A stretch of DNA of 64,000 nt from REEB95 sp963810055 (GTDB taxonomy: Bacteria > Pseudomonadota > Alphaproteobacteria > ATCC43930 > CGMCC-115725): assembly GCA_963810055.1 (NCBI GenBank), contig CAWEME010000035.1, positions 62,001 through 126,000 of the forward strand, read 5' to 3'. Under the pieces are notes generated by a model. That model searched no databases and was not told the DNA's origin. It was given only the letters and a program-made list of their open reading frames with translations. A program made the translations under genes and the position numbers. Positions 51,037-59,179 of this stretch are shown in pieces. Within the stretch, counting starts at the first letter, position 1; each line of letters starts with the position of its first letter.

Positions 51037-51282
51037 GGGCACCCCCATAACCGACGCTTGGACTATGCCAGTTGCCGATGACATGACCGCGTCAACATCT
51101 GGACAAAGTTGTGGCCGGAACCGACTAAGGCTGGCGATTCGCAAGCGCCGAGCCTCACTCTCATTCGATGGTGCCGGGCGGCTCCCCTGAAATTGCCAAC
51201 AACCAATGGCCCAAAGGGGCTAATTCTGGAATTTAATTATGGCCGAGCCGTAATTCCCTCTGAAAATAGTGGGACGGGCGAT

Positions 51283-51804
51283 TCAAAGCGTCGCATGAAC
51301 GATCTCTTTGTGCGGCTTTATCGAAGTGAAATGATTGTTCCACGCTTTTTCGTCAATGAAATCGATAACCTGCATGACAAAAACCATGTTCACTGTTGCG
51401 CCGTCATTTGACAGGGGCATAAATAAAACTTTTACATGACGGTCGATGGCGGCTTCGGTTTGAAAGAACAGACTTTCTGAATAAAGCGGACGACGCTCCT
51501 TAACGCATTGGTCATAAAGCCCAATGACATGGGCTCTGTACCGATAGTCTTTTAACGCCTCATCGAGCGTTTTGCCTGTGGCATTGATGCCGTGGGCTAC
51601 GATGCACTCGGTGCCAATCAGGCGGTATCGATATTGATGCAGCCCTAAAACATCAACTAGCAAAACGTGGGGCAAAACCCGCTTGAGCTCACCAGGGTCT
51701 AAATCAGTGCGAGACGGCATTAGCCGCGCTCCCCGTTTACGCAACCAGTAGGAATAACCTTCCCTTATTTGCTCATTGCTAATGAGAGAGGGTTCGGGGT
51801 CCAT
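51283..51804 (-). CDS. Divergent PAS_5-family domain protein
   Basis: A 173-aa protein sharing the PAS_5 layout with its neighbours: EGYSYWLRKRGARLMPSRTDLDPGELKRVLPHVLLVDV, YRYRLIGTECIVAHGINATGKTLDE, and VLFMPLSNDGATVNMVFVMQVIDF. It is the most diverged of the three copies. The start at 51804 is just before the domain. Its promoter would lie in the AT-rich gap shared with the divergent element at 51881. Confidence 0.62.
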   Translation of the reverse strand: MDPEPSLISNEQIREGYSYWLRKRGARLMPSRTDLDPGELKRVLPHVLLVDVLGLHQYRYRLIGTECIVAHGINATGKTLDEALKDYRYRAHVIGLYDQCVKERRPLYSESLFFQTEAAIDRHVKVLFMPLSNDGATVNMVFVMQVIDFIDEKAWNNHFTSIKPHKEIVHATL

Positions 51805-51880
51805 CGTTTTAATCGTCCCGATGATCTGTGTTTCTGAACCAGCTTACCCGAATTTCCTGAAATTCAACATTAAGTTGAAT

Positions 51881-52117
51881 GCCTTACCGGCAGAGAGATT
51901 TGCCCCAGGGTTATAATTTCCCTATAATAATCAATATGATAATTGGGAAAGCCGATTCGTCCGAGTCGCTATTTTCGGGGGATTACGTGAAGCCCGAAAT
52001 CCAAATTGGGGAATTTCGAATTCAGCTCATCCGAAAGGCACTTGATTTTTATGGGCTGGAAATGACGGTCGAAATTCAACCAACAAATTAAGGCGCATGA
52101 ATTGGGGGATCGATCCG
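51881..52117 (+). repeat. Dispersed element B, inverted relative of 533-788
   Basis: It contains the 26-nt run identical to element A (51911-51936), a 51-codon frame (51936-52091), and the second conserved block across its stop and the next ATG at 52097. In element A the gene after that ATG is the DUF4268 protein. Here the matching frame (MNWGIDPVKYEGKTG...) stops after 19 codons at 52156, so the downstream gene has been lost. Confidence 0.65.
51936..52091 (+). CDS. Small hypothetical protein in element B, 51 aa
   Basis: MIIGKADSSESLFSGDYVKP, then EIQIGEFRIQLIRKALDFYGLEM. The last residues (TVEIQPTN) are conserved in the damaged counterpart upstream of the DUF4268 gene at 553, which suggests an old two-gene unit. 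A longer frame could begin at 51879, but that part overlaps the conserved non-coding block. No function known. Confidence 0.35.
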   Translation: MIIGKADSSESLFSGDYVKPEIQIGEFRIQLIRKALDFYGLEMTVEIQPTN

Positions 52118-52204
52118 GTCAAGTATGAAGGAAAAACGGGTGATGGCCTAGTTTGAATTTCCGAGCCTATTTGGCTTGCCGTCAACCCATGCCATATTGG
52201 CGAT

Positions 52205-52381
52205 ATGGCAAAATATCTCGTAGTTCAGTTTGAACGAGACAAATTATCGGGGTGGACAGTTGAAAAGTCCGATCCTGACAAAGAGCGTCGCCCGGCTCCT
52301 CGGATGCTCTATAAGACTAGAGAGGAAGCCCAAGCCGAGGCAGAAAGGCTAACCGCCTTAGAAGAAAAGCGAGGAAGTTGA
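52205..52381 (+). CDS. Small hypothetical protein, 58 aa
   Basis: MAKYLVVQFERDKLSGWTVEK... RMLYKTREEAQAEAERLTALE. One strand-rich part is followed by a helix, similar in layout to short DUF2188-like proteins, though I cannot confirm the family. The start at 52205 has no strong ribosome-binding site. Confidence 0.45.
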   Translation: MAKYLVVQFERDKLSGWTVEKSDPDKERRPAPRMLYKTREEAQAEAERLTALEEKRGS

Positions 52382-52385
52382 CTCT

Positions 52386-52500
52386 ATGGCCACCAAGCGA
52401 CTCAAGTGCTCCCCACGACCCTGTCCAGCTAGGCAAGCTAATCGTCGATATAGCGACGGGGCAAGTTGATGACGTGATGGAGGATACCCCTTCTTTTTGA
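52386..52500 (+). pseudogene. Frameshifted remnant of a small conserved protein gene
   Basis: The frame starts MATKRLK and then shifts near 52407. In the next frame it continues HDPVQLGKLIVDIATGQVDD and stops at 52498-52500. I recognise the RDPxxLxKLIxDIATGQ stretch from short alphaproteobacterial proteins that normally go on with a Lys/Ala-rich tail, which is absent here. Between 52501 and 52669 I see no gene. Confidence 0.55.
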
Positions 52501-52669
52501 AAATGATCAAATCATAACGCCGCTCTCCGTTCTTGTCTTAATCGCCAGCGTGATCGCGCGCGACAGAGAAGGCCGCTAATTGCTTCACCAACCCTATTCG
52601 CACGACCCGATAACGAAAGGCCGGCGCGTCGTCGCGGCTGGTCGCTGTCTTGCCAAAGGATGGATTGAG

Positions 52670-53149
52670 TTACGCGGCCGAGATGTAAGTCGGGTTGCGG
52701 GAGCTGAGTTCGACCGCCTGGGTCCAGAAGCGTCCGAGTCGGCCCAGCGTCTTGTGAGCGTCGGTCAGATCCTCGGCCGACACCACGCCTTGGTCGAGTG
52801 CTCCGATGTGGCGCTCATACATCTTGTTGATCTTCTCGTGCAGCGCCAGACCCTTTTCGGTCAGGCGGACACGGACCGAGCGGTGATCATGCAATGAACG
52901 CTCCTGCACGATATAGCCGTTCTCGACCATATTCTTGATGTTATAGGAGACGTTGGAGCCGAGATAACAGCCGCGCAACGTCAACTCGCCGACCGTCATC
53001 TCAAGGCCGCCGATATTATAGAGGATCAGCGCCTGTACGTTGTTGATGTCGTGGACGTCGTTGGTGTCGAGTTCAAGCTTAACCACTTCGAGGAATTTGC
53101 GATGGAGACGCTCGATCAGCGGGATCAAGTCCATATAAATGGTTTGCAT
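52670..53149 (-). CDS. MarR-family regulator, LdtR-like
   Basis: A 159-aa winged-helix protein of the alphaproteobacterial LdtR type. It shows LIPLIERLHRKFLEVVKLELD, INNVQALILYNIGGLEMTVGEL, the recognition-helix region RGCYLGSNVSYNIKNMVENGYIVQERS, and the wing DHRSVRVRLTEKG. LdtR members control cell-wall L,D-transpeptidase and stress genes. The target here is unknown, and no such gene is adjacent. The ATG at 53149 is at the family N-terminus. Confidence 0.8.
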   Translation of the reverse strand: MQTIYMDLIPLIERLHRKFLEVVKLELDTNDVHDINNVQALILYNIGGLEMTVGELTLRGCYLGSNVSYNIKNMVENGYIVQERSLHDHRSVRVRLTEKGLALHEKINKMYERHIGALDQGVVSAEDLTDAHKTLGRLGRFWTQAVELSSRNPTYISAA

Positions 53150-53319
53150 ATGTGTCTCAGCTTGGTTTGAAACTGAATTCCAGGGCCGAGATTACGCTCT
53201 CCCGGGTTAAGACTTTATTTAAACGAAATATCCCCTACCTTCTGGGCGAGGAATTGGAACCCTGTGTTATTGGTCATGCATCTGGAACCCAGGTAGTGGA
53301 ATATCCCGGTATTAAGTAA

Positions 53320-53510
53320 CAAACGGGCCTTTGAGTTATTCCACGGGCCTCAGTCCGAAATCCGACAACAGTTTATATTTGATCCTTTGTTTACTAGACG
53401 ATCTGCAACAATTTCAGCGAGCCGACCGTCTTCTATCTGTGGATAAGTTGGCAGAGAAGCTGGGGATTGAGACCGCCGAAATTTGACCTTGTGCAACTGC
53501 TAACCAATCC
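53320..53510 (+). pseudogene. Broken copy of the PAS_5 gene 5' end
   Basis: This plus-strand segment repeats the promoter region and first ~30 codons of the PAS_5 gene at 49860-50519 (opposite strand). It encodes LLDDLQQFQRADRLLSVDKLAEKLGIETAEI, with silent and conservative changes, then reaches a TGA and loses frame before the PAS domain. It ends abruptly near 53510. 53511-53669 holds only the upstream region of the FIST gene. Confidence 0.65.
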
Positions 53511-53669
53511 AATGGAGAATCCGTGATGGACGGCATTTGCTCACGAATTTCCCTTTTATTTTATCAAATCACTATAAGAGCGCAGCAGTCATTACGCCTT
53601 TGTTAAGGGCGGGTGTGCCATCTGTCATCGAGTCCTTATTCGCCGGACACGATACGAGGAATGCTTCTC

Positions 53670-54800
53670 ATGCAGCTGGAACAGCGTATCTGGCTGCCGC
53701 GCGAGGGGTGGCGGCTGATGAACAGCGACGGAGCGGATGCGCCTGCGCTGGTGATCTTCTTCGCCTCGCCCGGAACGATCGATGACGGCGCGCGCTACAA
53801 CGAATTAAAAGCGTTCTACCCCCAAGCCGCCATCATCGGCTGCACCACCGGCGGCGAGATCACCGACACCGACGTGCTTGACGGTTCGATTGTCGCCACC
53901 GCGATCGCGTTCAAGCAAATCAGGCTCGCCTTCACCGAAACTTCGGTCGGCGGCACTGAGCGCGGCTCGTTCGAAGCCGGTATGCGGCTGGGCGAGGCGC
54001 TGCCGCGCACAGGCTTGCGCGGAGTGTTCCTCCTCTCCGACGGGACACAGGTCAACGGCACCGAACTGGTCGCCGGCATCCAGCGCGTGCTCGGGCCCGA
54101 GGTCACGATCACCGGCGGTCTGGCCGGCGACGGCTCGTCCTTCGTCTCGACCCGCGTCGGCCTCAACGCCAATCCCGAAACGGGCAAGATCGCGGCCGTA
54201 GCTTTCTACGGCGCGGGGGTCCGTCTGGGCTATGGCAGCGTCGGCGGCTGGGACGCGGTCGGGCCGGAACGGCTCGTCACCCGCTCCTCGGGCAACACCC
54301 TGTTCGATCTCGACGATTTGCCGGCGCTCGATCTCTACAAGAAATATCTCGGCCCCGAGGCTGCGAAGCTGCCGGCGAGCGCGCTGCTCTGCCCCTTGCG
54401 CATCCACCCGATGGGCAAGCCCGAATCCGCTCTGGTGCGCACCGTCATCGGCATCGACGAGGAGCGCAAGGCAATGATCTTCGCCGGCACCATCCCCGAG
54501 GGTTCCGTCGCCCAGATCATGCTCGGCCATTTCGACCACCTGATCGCCGGTGCCGCCCAAGCCGCGGAAAAGGCGGCCTTTCCCGAGGCGCAGCTTGCCA
54601 TCCTGGTGAGTTGCATCGGCCGCAAGCTGCTGATGGGCCAGCAGATCGCCGACGAAGTCGATGCGGTGCGCGACGTGCTTGGCCAGTCCTGCCGGCTCAC
54701 GGGCTTCTATTCCTACGGCGAGATCGCTCCCTTGGAGAATTCGCCATTCTGCGCCCTCCACAACCAGACCATGACCATAACCACCCTCGCCGAGGCGTGA
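53670..54800 (+). CDS. FIST-domain sensor protein
   Basis: A 376-aa protein with both FIST modules. FIST_N (residues ~25-205) shows ALVIFFASPGTIDDG, AAIIGCTTGGEITDTDVLDGSIVATAIAF, VFLLSDGTQVNGTELVAGIQRVLG and ITGGLAGDG. FIST_C (~215-360) shows LDLYKKYLG, the FAGTIPEGSVAQIM segment and LVSCIGRKLLMGQQIADEV...GFYSYGEIAP. FIST proteins are predicted small-ligand (amino-acid-like) sensors. The ATG at 53670 has GAGGA ~10 bases upstream. The histidine kinase follows after four bases. Confidence 0.88.
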   Translation: MQLEQRIWLPREGWRLMNSDGADAPALVIFFASPGTIDDGARYNELKAFYPQAAIIGCTTGGEITDTDVLDGSIVATAIAFKQIRLAFTETSVGGTERGSFEAGMRLGEALPRTGLRGVFLLSDGTQVNGTELVAGIQRVLGPEVTITGGLAGDGSSFVSTRVGLNANPETGKIAAVAFYGAGVRLGYGSVGGWDAVGPERLVTRSSGNTLFDLDDLPALDLYKKYLGPEAAKLPASALLCPLRIHPMGKPESALVRTVIGIDEERKAMIFAGTIPEGSVAQIMLGHFDHLIAGAAQAAEKAAFPEAQLAILVSCIGRKLLMGQQIADEVDAVRDVLGQSCRLTGFYSYGEIAPLENSPFCALHNQTMTITTLAEA

Positions 54801-54804
54801 ACCC

Positions 54805-56115
54805 TTGCACAAGCTGCTTGAGCGACAGCTGAAGAAGGCGCGCGGCGGCAAGGAGAGCGGCGCGGTCGATCTCGATGCGCTGCTGCATCTGGTCGACGCC
54901 GCCTATGGCGAGTTTGAGAGCCAGCACCGCGTGATGGCCCATACCCACAACGTTATGCGCGAGGAACATGGTCAGCTAAACGCGCGGCTGTCGAGGCTGC
55001 GTGACGGCATCTCGCAGATGGGCGCGGGCTTCGCCATCTGGGACAGCGAAGACCGGCTGGTGTTGTGCAATCAGCGCCTGCACGAGATCCTGTCCCACAT
55101 CGCCGGCGACTTCCGCCCCGGCGCGTCCTTCGCCGATCTGATCAAGCGCGCGACGCCCTTCATCACCTCCATCGGTGAAAACATAAGATCGGACGAATGG
55201 GTCACCACGCGAGTGAAGCGCCACCGTAATCCCGCCGGGCCGTTCGAGATGGCCTTCACCAATGGTCGACACGTCCAGGTATGGGAGGAGAAGACTGGCG
55301 AGGGCGGCATCGTCGGCCTGTATTTCGACATCACTGACCGCAAGCGCGCCGAAGACGAGCTGCGCCGTGCCAAAGAAATGGCTGTAAGCGCCAATCAAAG
55401 CAAGTCGCAATTCCTCGCCAATATGAGCCACGAGCTACGCACGCCCTTGAACGCCGTGATCGGCTTTTCCGAGGTCATGCTGACCGAGGCATTGGGGCCG
55501 CTCGACAGCCTGCGCTATCGCGAATACGCCCAAGACATTCACAACGCCGGAAGCCATCTGCTCGACATCATCAACGACATTCTCGACATGTCGAAGATCG
55601 AGGCCGGCCATTTCGACCTCGACGCGGAATGGAGCGGCATCGCCAATCTGGTCAATCCCGCCATCCGCCTGATACGCGACCGTGCTCGCGAAGCCGGAAT
55701 TTCGCTCGTCCTTGCCATCGATCCGGGCTTGCCTCCGCTCTACGCCGATCTGCGCTCGGTGAGGCAGGTGCTGCTCAACCTGCTCGGCAATGCGGTGAAG
55801 TTCACCCCTCGGGGTGGCAAGGTGACGGTGGGCGCGGCGCTGATGCCGGATCGGAGACTGTCCCTGTGGGTGTCCGACACCGGCCTGGGCATGGCGGCCG
55901 AGGATATCCCGCGCGCGTTCCAGCCCTTTGGCCAGATCGAGCGCACGCTTTCGCGCCGTCATGGCGGGGTGGGGCTGGGTCTGCCGCTCTCAAAGCGACT
56001 AGTCGAGTTGCATGGCGGCGGGCTTGAAATCCATAGCGCGCCGGGTGCCGGTACCAAGGCTTCGGTCTATTTTCCGCCCGAGCGCGTCGGCTCCGCCGCT
56101 GTCGTGGCGAGCTGA
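54805..56115 (+). CDS. PAS-domain sensor histidine kinase paired with the FIST protein
   Basis: A 436-aa soluble kinase. The N-terminal coiled coil (~1-70) is followed by a PAS domain (~75-180, MGAGFAIWDSEDRLVLCNQRLHEIL ... YFDITDRKRAEDEL). HisKA has the phospho-His in SHELRTPLNAVIGFSE (~212). HATPase_c follows with N box LLNLLGNAVKFTP, G1 DTGLGM, F box FQPFGQIE and G2 GVGLGLPLSKRL. It has no membrane segment. The start is TTG at 54805, four bases after the FIST gene. No response regulator is adjacent. The FIST protein likely supplies the input (inference). Confidence 0.9.
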   Translation: MHKLLERQLKKARGGKESGAVDLDALLHLVDAAYGEFESQHRVMAHTHNVMREEHGQLNARLSRLRDGISQMGAGFAIWDSEDRLVLCNQRLHEILSHIAGDFRPGASFADLIKRATPFITSIGENIRSDEWVTTRVKRHRNPAGPFEMAFTNGRHVQVWEEKTGEGGIVGLYFDITDRKRAEDELRRAKEMAVSANQSKSQFLANMSHELRTPLNAVIGFSEVMLTEALGPLDSLRYREYAQDIHNAGSHLLDIINDILDMSKIEAGHFDLDAEWSGIANLVNPAIRLIRDRAREAGISLVLAIDPGLPPLYADLRSVRQVLLNLLGNAVKFTPRGGKVTVGAALMPDRRLSLWVSDTGLGMAAEDIPRAFQPFGQIERTLSRRHGGVGLGLPLSKRLVELHGGGLEIHSAPGAGTKASVYFPPERVGSAAVVAS

Positions 56116-56307
56116 CCCGCTTTTCCCGCTAATTCCGGCCTAGCCGGGAATCCTGGTTCCAGCTAGATTTAGAATTACTTCACATTTGGCGACGTTTTAC
56201 TTCGCGTAAAGCCGCATTCTTCACCGACGATCGGTGCCATGCCGGTCGTTAGTGCGGGCGAGTGCTGGTTGGCGCCGGAGTAGAGACAGGTTGGTTGCAG
56301 AACTGCG
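56116..56307 (+). other. Intergenic stretch after the kinase gene
   Basis: No gene, hairpin terminator with a T run, or repeat could be supported here. The boundary with the restriction-enzyme remnant that follows marks an old insertion or deletion point. Confidence 0.4.
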
Positions 56308-56514
56308 GTACCAGAACAGGTATGGGAATTTTATATCGGTGGGTATCAAGTCATAAAGAAGTGGCTGTCTTATAGAGAAGAGGCGGTGCTCGGACGCGCG
56401 TTATCCAAAGAAGAATCCCGCGAGGTCACAAGTATGGTCCGCTGCCTCGCCGCCATTATTTCGATGAAAGACCTGTTGGACAGTAACTATTCGCAGATCA
56501 TCAGCGATATTTGA
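56308..56514 (+). pseudogene. C-terminal remnant of a type ISP restriction-modification enzyme
   Basis: The frame encodes VWEFYIGGYQVIKKWLSYREEAVLGRALSKEESREVT, then a helical end stopping at 56512-56514. I recognise this as the C-terminal end of the very large type ISP (single-polypeptide) restriction-modification enzymes. The helicase, nuclease and methylase parts are absent, and upstream codons are unrelated. It is a leftover of a lost defence gene. Confidence 0.7.
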
Positions 56515-56563
56515 GGCGTCTCGATATTACCTTGAATTCGGTACTTTTGAGCCGAGCAATCAC

Positions 56564-56959
56564 GTGCCAAAGCTTGGCGGAACAAAGCCATGGAATAATC
56601 CGCTCTTTCGCTTGACCGCCGAACCAGAGCGGCGGATGGCGTGTCTCGATCCAACAGCCGAAGCAAACAGCTTTAGAACCAAACTCGAAACGCAGTTTGT
56701 AACCGAGGCTCTATGTCACGGCATCACCTTCGTGCCGTTCGGTGGGCCTGCTAACTCCTCTTCGGCAGTATCTAAAGCAGTCGCGGGGCCTCACTGGACG
56801 TTGATCATTGACTTTATGCCCGGTCACATTGCTCAAGACTGGAATCTACAAACCTCCGTAGATCGTAAAATAATGTTCGAAGGCGAAGGCACCTTACCGC
56901 AGATTTCGCGAGACGTTTGCGCTGCAATCTCCAAACGTGGCGGGACCATTTCGCCATAG
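56564..56959 (+). CDS. Hypothetical protein, 131 aa
   Basis: Starts at GTG 56564. Protein-like composition with several aromatic residues (GPHWTLIIDFMPGHIAQDWNLQ) and a Cys-containing C-terminus. No family recognised and no strong ribosome-binding site. It runs in the same direction as the large genes that follow, with an 87-base gap. Confidence 0.4.
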   Translation: MPKLGGTKPWNNPLFRLTAEPERRMACLDPTAEANSFRTKLETQFVTEALCHGITFVPFGGPANSSSAVSKAVAGPHWTLIIDFMPGHIAQDWNLQTSVDRKIMFEGEGTLPQISRDVCAAISKRGGTISP

Positions 56960-57046
56960 CTGGCAAGAGGGGGTTTTTCCACCGCAAAGATTCGTTGGGT
57001 AGGGACGCGTCTGCCGTCGCCGAATGCGCAATGTCGCGCGGTTCTG

Positions 57047-58150
57047 GTGTCGCTCGAGCAGCGGACCGACCTCATCCCGAATGATCTGTCCGTGGGGGTT
57101 GCGGTCCCCGGCCAAGTGGCGGCCGGCGCTGGCGTGGCGGAGATGGTTGCTCGAAGCGCTGGCGCTGCCGCGGTGACGGAGAATAATCCGGACATCGCCG
57201 GCGGCATGATTGCCACCACGGCTCCCGCCGCGCAGATAAGCGCGGCCGAGCCGTTCACTCTGTCGAGCGCACCCGTCCATACCTTTACCACCGACACGGT
57301 TTCGCAACAAAGCTTCGTGCCCGAAGCGCAAGCTCGTCTCGTTGCCCTGACCAGTTGGCAGTTCACCTGCGAAGGGCCCGGGACCTTCCGCGAACTGATG
57401 CAAGGACTGGACGACGCGATGTTCGGTACCGTTGCACAGGTCGGCCAGCCGCCGATGACCGATACCGGCCATATGCCGATCACGCTCCAGGACCGGGCGG
57501 GCATGACCGAGAACGTGCTCTATCGCGGCCCCCTGGTTCAGTATCAGCTCACGCGCGACCCAAACGGCCCTTATCACAGCGCCGACCAGGCGCGCCGCGT
57601 CGCGCCGGAGAGCGGCACCGAAGATATCTCCTACGCCGCCGCTTTCGAGGTCGGCCGCTTGCTTGCCGCCGCCGACGGGCGCATGGCGCAGGCCCTGATG
57701 CGCTGGCGGCGCGAGTCCTATAAGCAGTCCGCGCGCCTGAGCACGATCCAGGCCGCAAATCTGCGCATGAGCCTGGCTCTGCCTACGGCGCTGGCCGATC
57801 AGTTGCATACGCCGATCGCCCCGCTCGCCACAACCGCGGCGACGGTCACGGTCGCCACCGCCCATTTGCCGCCCGGCGACCCTTATGGGCTGGCGCGCGT
57901 CGCGAACGCACCGGGGCTCAATGCGACCGACCTCGCCTTGACTTGGCAATTGCCGTCCGCAGCGGCGGCCAGCGCCTTGCTGGGCGGCGATCCGGGTTCG
58001 CTCGGCGCCGCCGTGACGCCGCCCGCGCAAACGCCGCGCGCCGATACCACGATCAACGCCGTCGCCGCCGATACGGCCGGCCTGGCCCGTTTGTCAGCCG
58101 CGCGCACGCAGACCGTGTCGAATGCCGACGCCATATTGGGAGACGACTAA
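57047..58150 (+). CDS. Unknown protein, first gene of a four-gene unit
   Basis: A 367-aa product from GTG 57047. The open frame extends back to 56960 with protein-like codons (KIRWVGTRLPSPNAQCRAVL) but no ATG, so the start is uncertain or the 5' end was lost. It is Ala/Thr-rich with no signal peptide or membrane helix. Recognisable stretches are TSWQFTCEGPGTFRELMQGLDDAMFG and FEVGRLLAAADGRMAQALMRWRRESYKQSAR. I know no family for it. The stop overlaps the next start as TAATG. Confidence 0.6.
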   Translation: MSLEQRTDLIPNDLSVGVAVPGQVAAGAGVAEMVARSAGAAAVTENNPDIAGGMIATTAPAAQISAAEPFTLSSAPVHTFTTDTVSQQSFVPEAQARLVALTSWQFTCEGPGTFRELMQGLDDAMFGTVAQVGQPPMTDTGHMPITLQDRAGMTENVLYRGPLVQYQLTRDPNGPYHSADQARRVAPESGTEDISYAAAFEVGRLLAAADGRMAQALMRWRRESYKQSARLSTIQAANLRMSLALPTALADQLHTPIAPLATTAATVTVATAHLPPGDPYGLARVANAPGLNATDLALTWQLPSAAAASALLGGDPGSLGAAVTPPAQTPRADTTINAVAADTAGLARLSAARTQTVSNADAILGDD

Positions 58151-59179
58151 TGCGAACCAGCTGGATTTCCGGCTATCAGGCGCTGGCCGAGCGCATGGTC
58201 GCCAAGATTCAAGTCGACGACACGATTCCTGAATCTGGCATGCCGCCATACATGGAATCGTTCCTCGCGCATCTGCGCCTGCTGGTCGGCGTGCCGTTCG
58301 ACTATCTGGTGCCCGATGCCCGCCTGCTGCCGAATGAATCGATCCGAATTCTTCTACCTCGACCGGTCCTGGACCGACCGTCTGGTCGATGGCGCGCTTG
58401 CGGTCGGCAAGACCGGCACCCGCGAGCAGGCGCATCATCAGGCGCATGCGGTCAACCTGCAATCGCAACTCGACCTGACCGAGCGCGTCGTGCGCATCAT
58501 GCAACGGGGCTTGCCGGCCAATAGCGAAACGGCACCCCTCGCGAGCACGAATACTGCCCCTGCCGGGATCATCAGCGGCTTTCTGCTGCGATCCGCCGCG
58601 GTCAGCGGCTGGCCATCGATGGACGTGCGCGCCTTCAACACGGTACTACCCCCCAACGAGGGAGATCCGAACGATCCCAACTTTCAGAACTGGCTGGCCC
58701 AGGCGGCGGCCGCGCAGCTCACCACTTTACGGCTCGAATTGTTGTCGCCGTCCGTTCTGCTCGCGTTGTTCGACGGGATACCGCAAATGGTTTGGTGCGA
58801 GGAACCGCATCACGGCGTTCAGTTCGGCTTCGACCTCGAAGACGGCGTCGAGTACCTGGATCGCCACATGGCCGATGGCGCGACAGAGGTGCCCGCCGGC
58901 CAGCAAATCGCGGTGCCGATGCGCGCGAACGCGCCGCGCGTGGTCGCGATCCGGGCGCTGCGCAACCAGATCTACCAGTTGCAGGCCGGCGACTCGAACC
59001 TGATCACGCAAAACAGCAGCGCCGATTTCGCGATCGAGCTGCTCAACTATCCATGGCGTCAGCGCTTTCAGGGTACGGGGCAAAGCGGCGGGAGCAGCGG
59101 CGCGTTCGTGGCGCGTTTCCCGGTGGCCAGTGTGATTTCCAATATAGACTTGCAGACGGACGTGAAGGAGCTCGTGTGA
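58150..59179 (+). pseudogene. Unknown protein, second gene of the unit, with one frameshift
   Basis: The first ~63 codons (MRTSWISGYQALAERMVAKI... LLVGVPFDYLVPDARLLPNE) are in one frame. Around 58338-58350 the coding frame moves by one base and continues as SEFFYLDRSWTDRLVDGALAVGKTGTREQ... to TGA 59177-59179. The total length is 3n+1, which fits a single extra base. The product would be ~343 residues, soluble, unknown family, with WCEEPHHGVQFGFDLEDGV and LLNYPWRQRFQGTG as memorable stretches. The end overlaps the third gene as TGATG. Confidence 0.6.
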
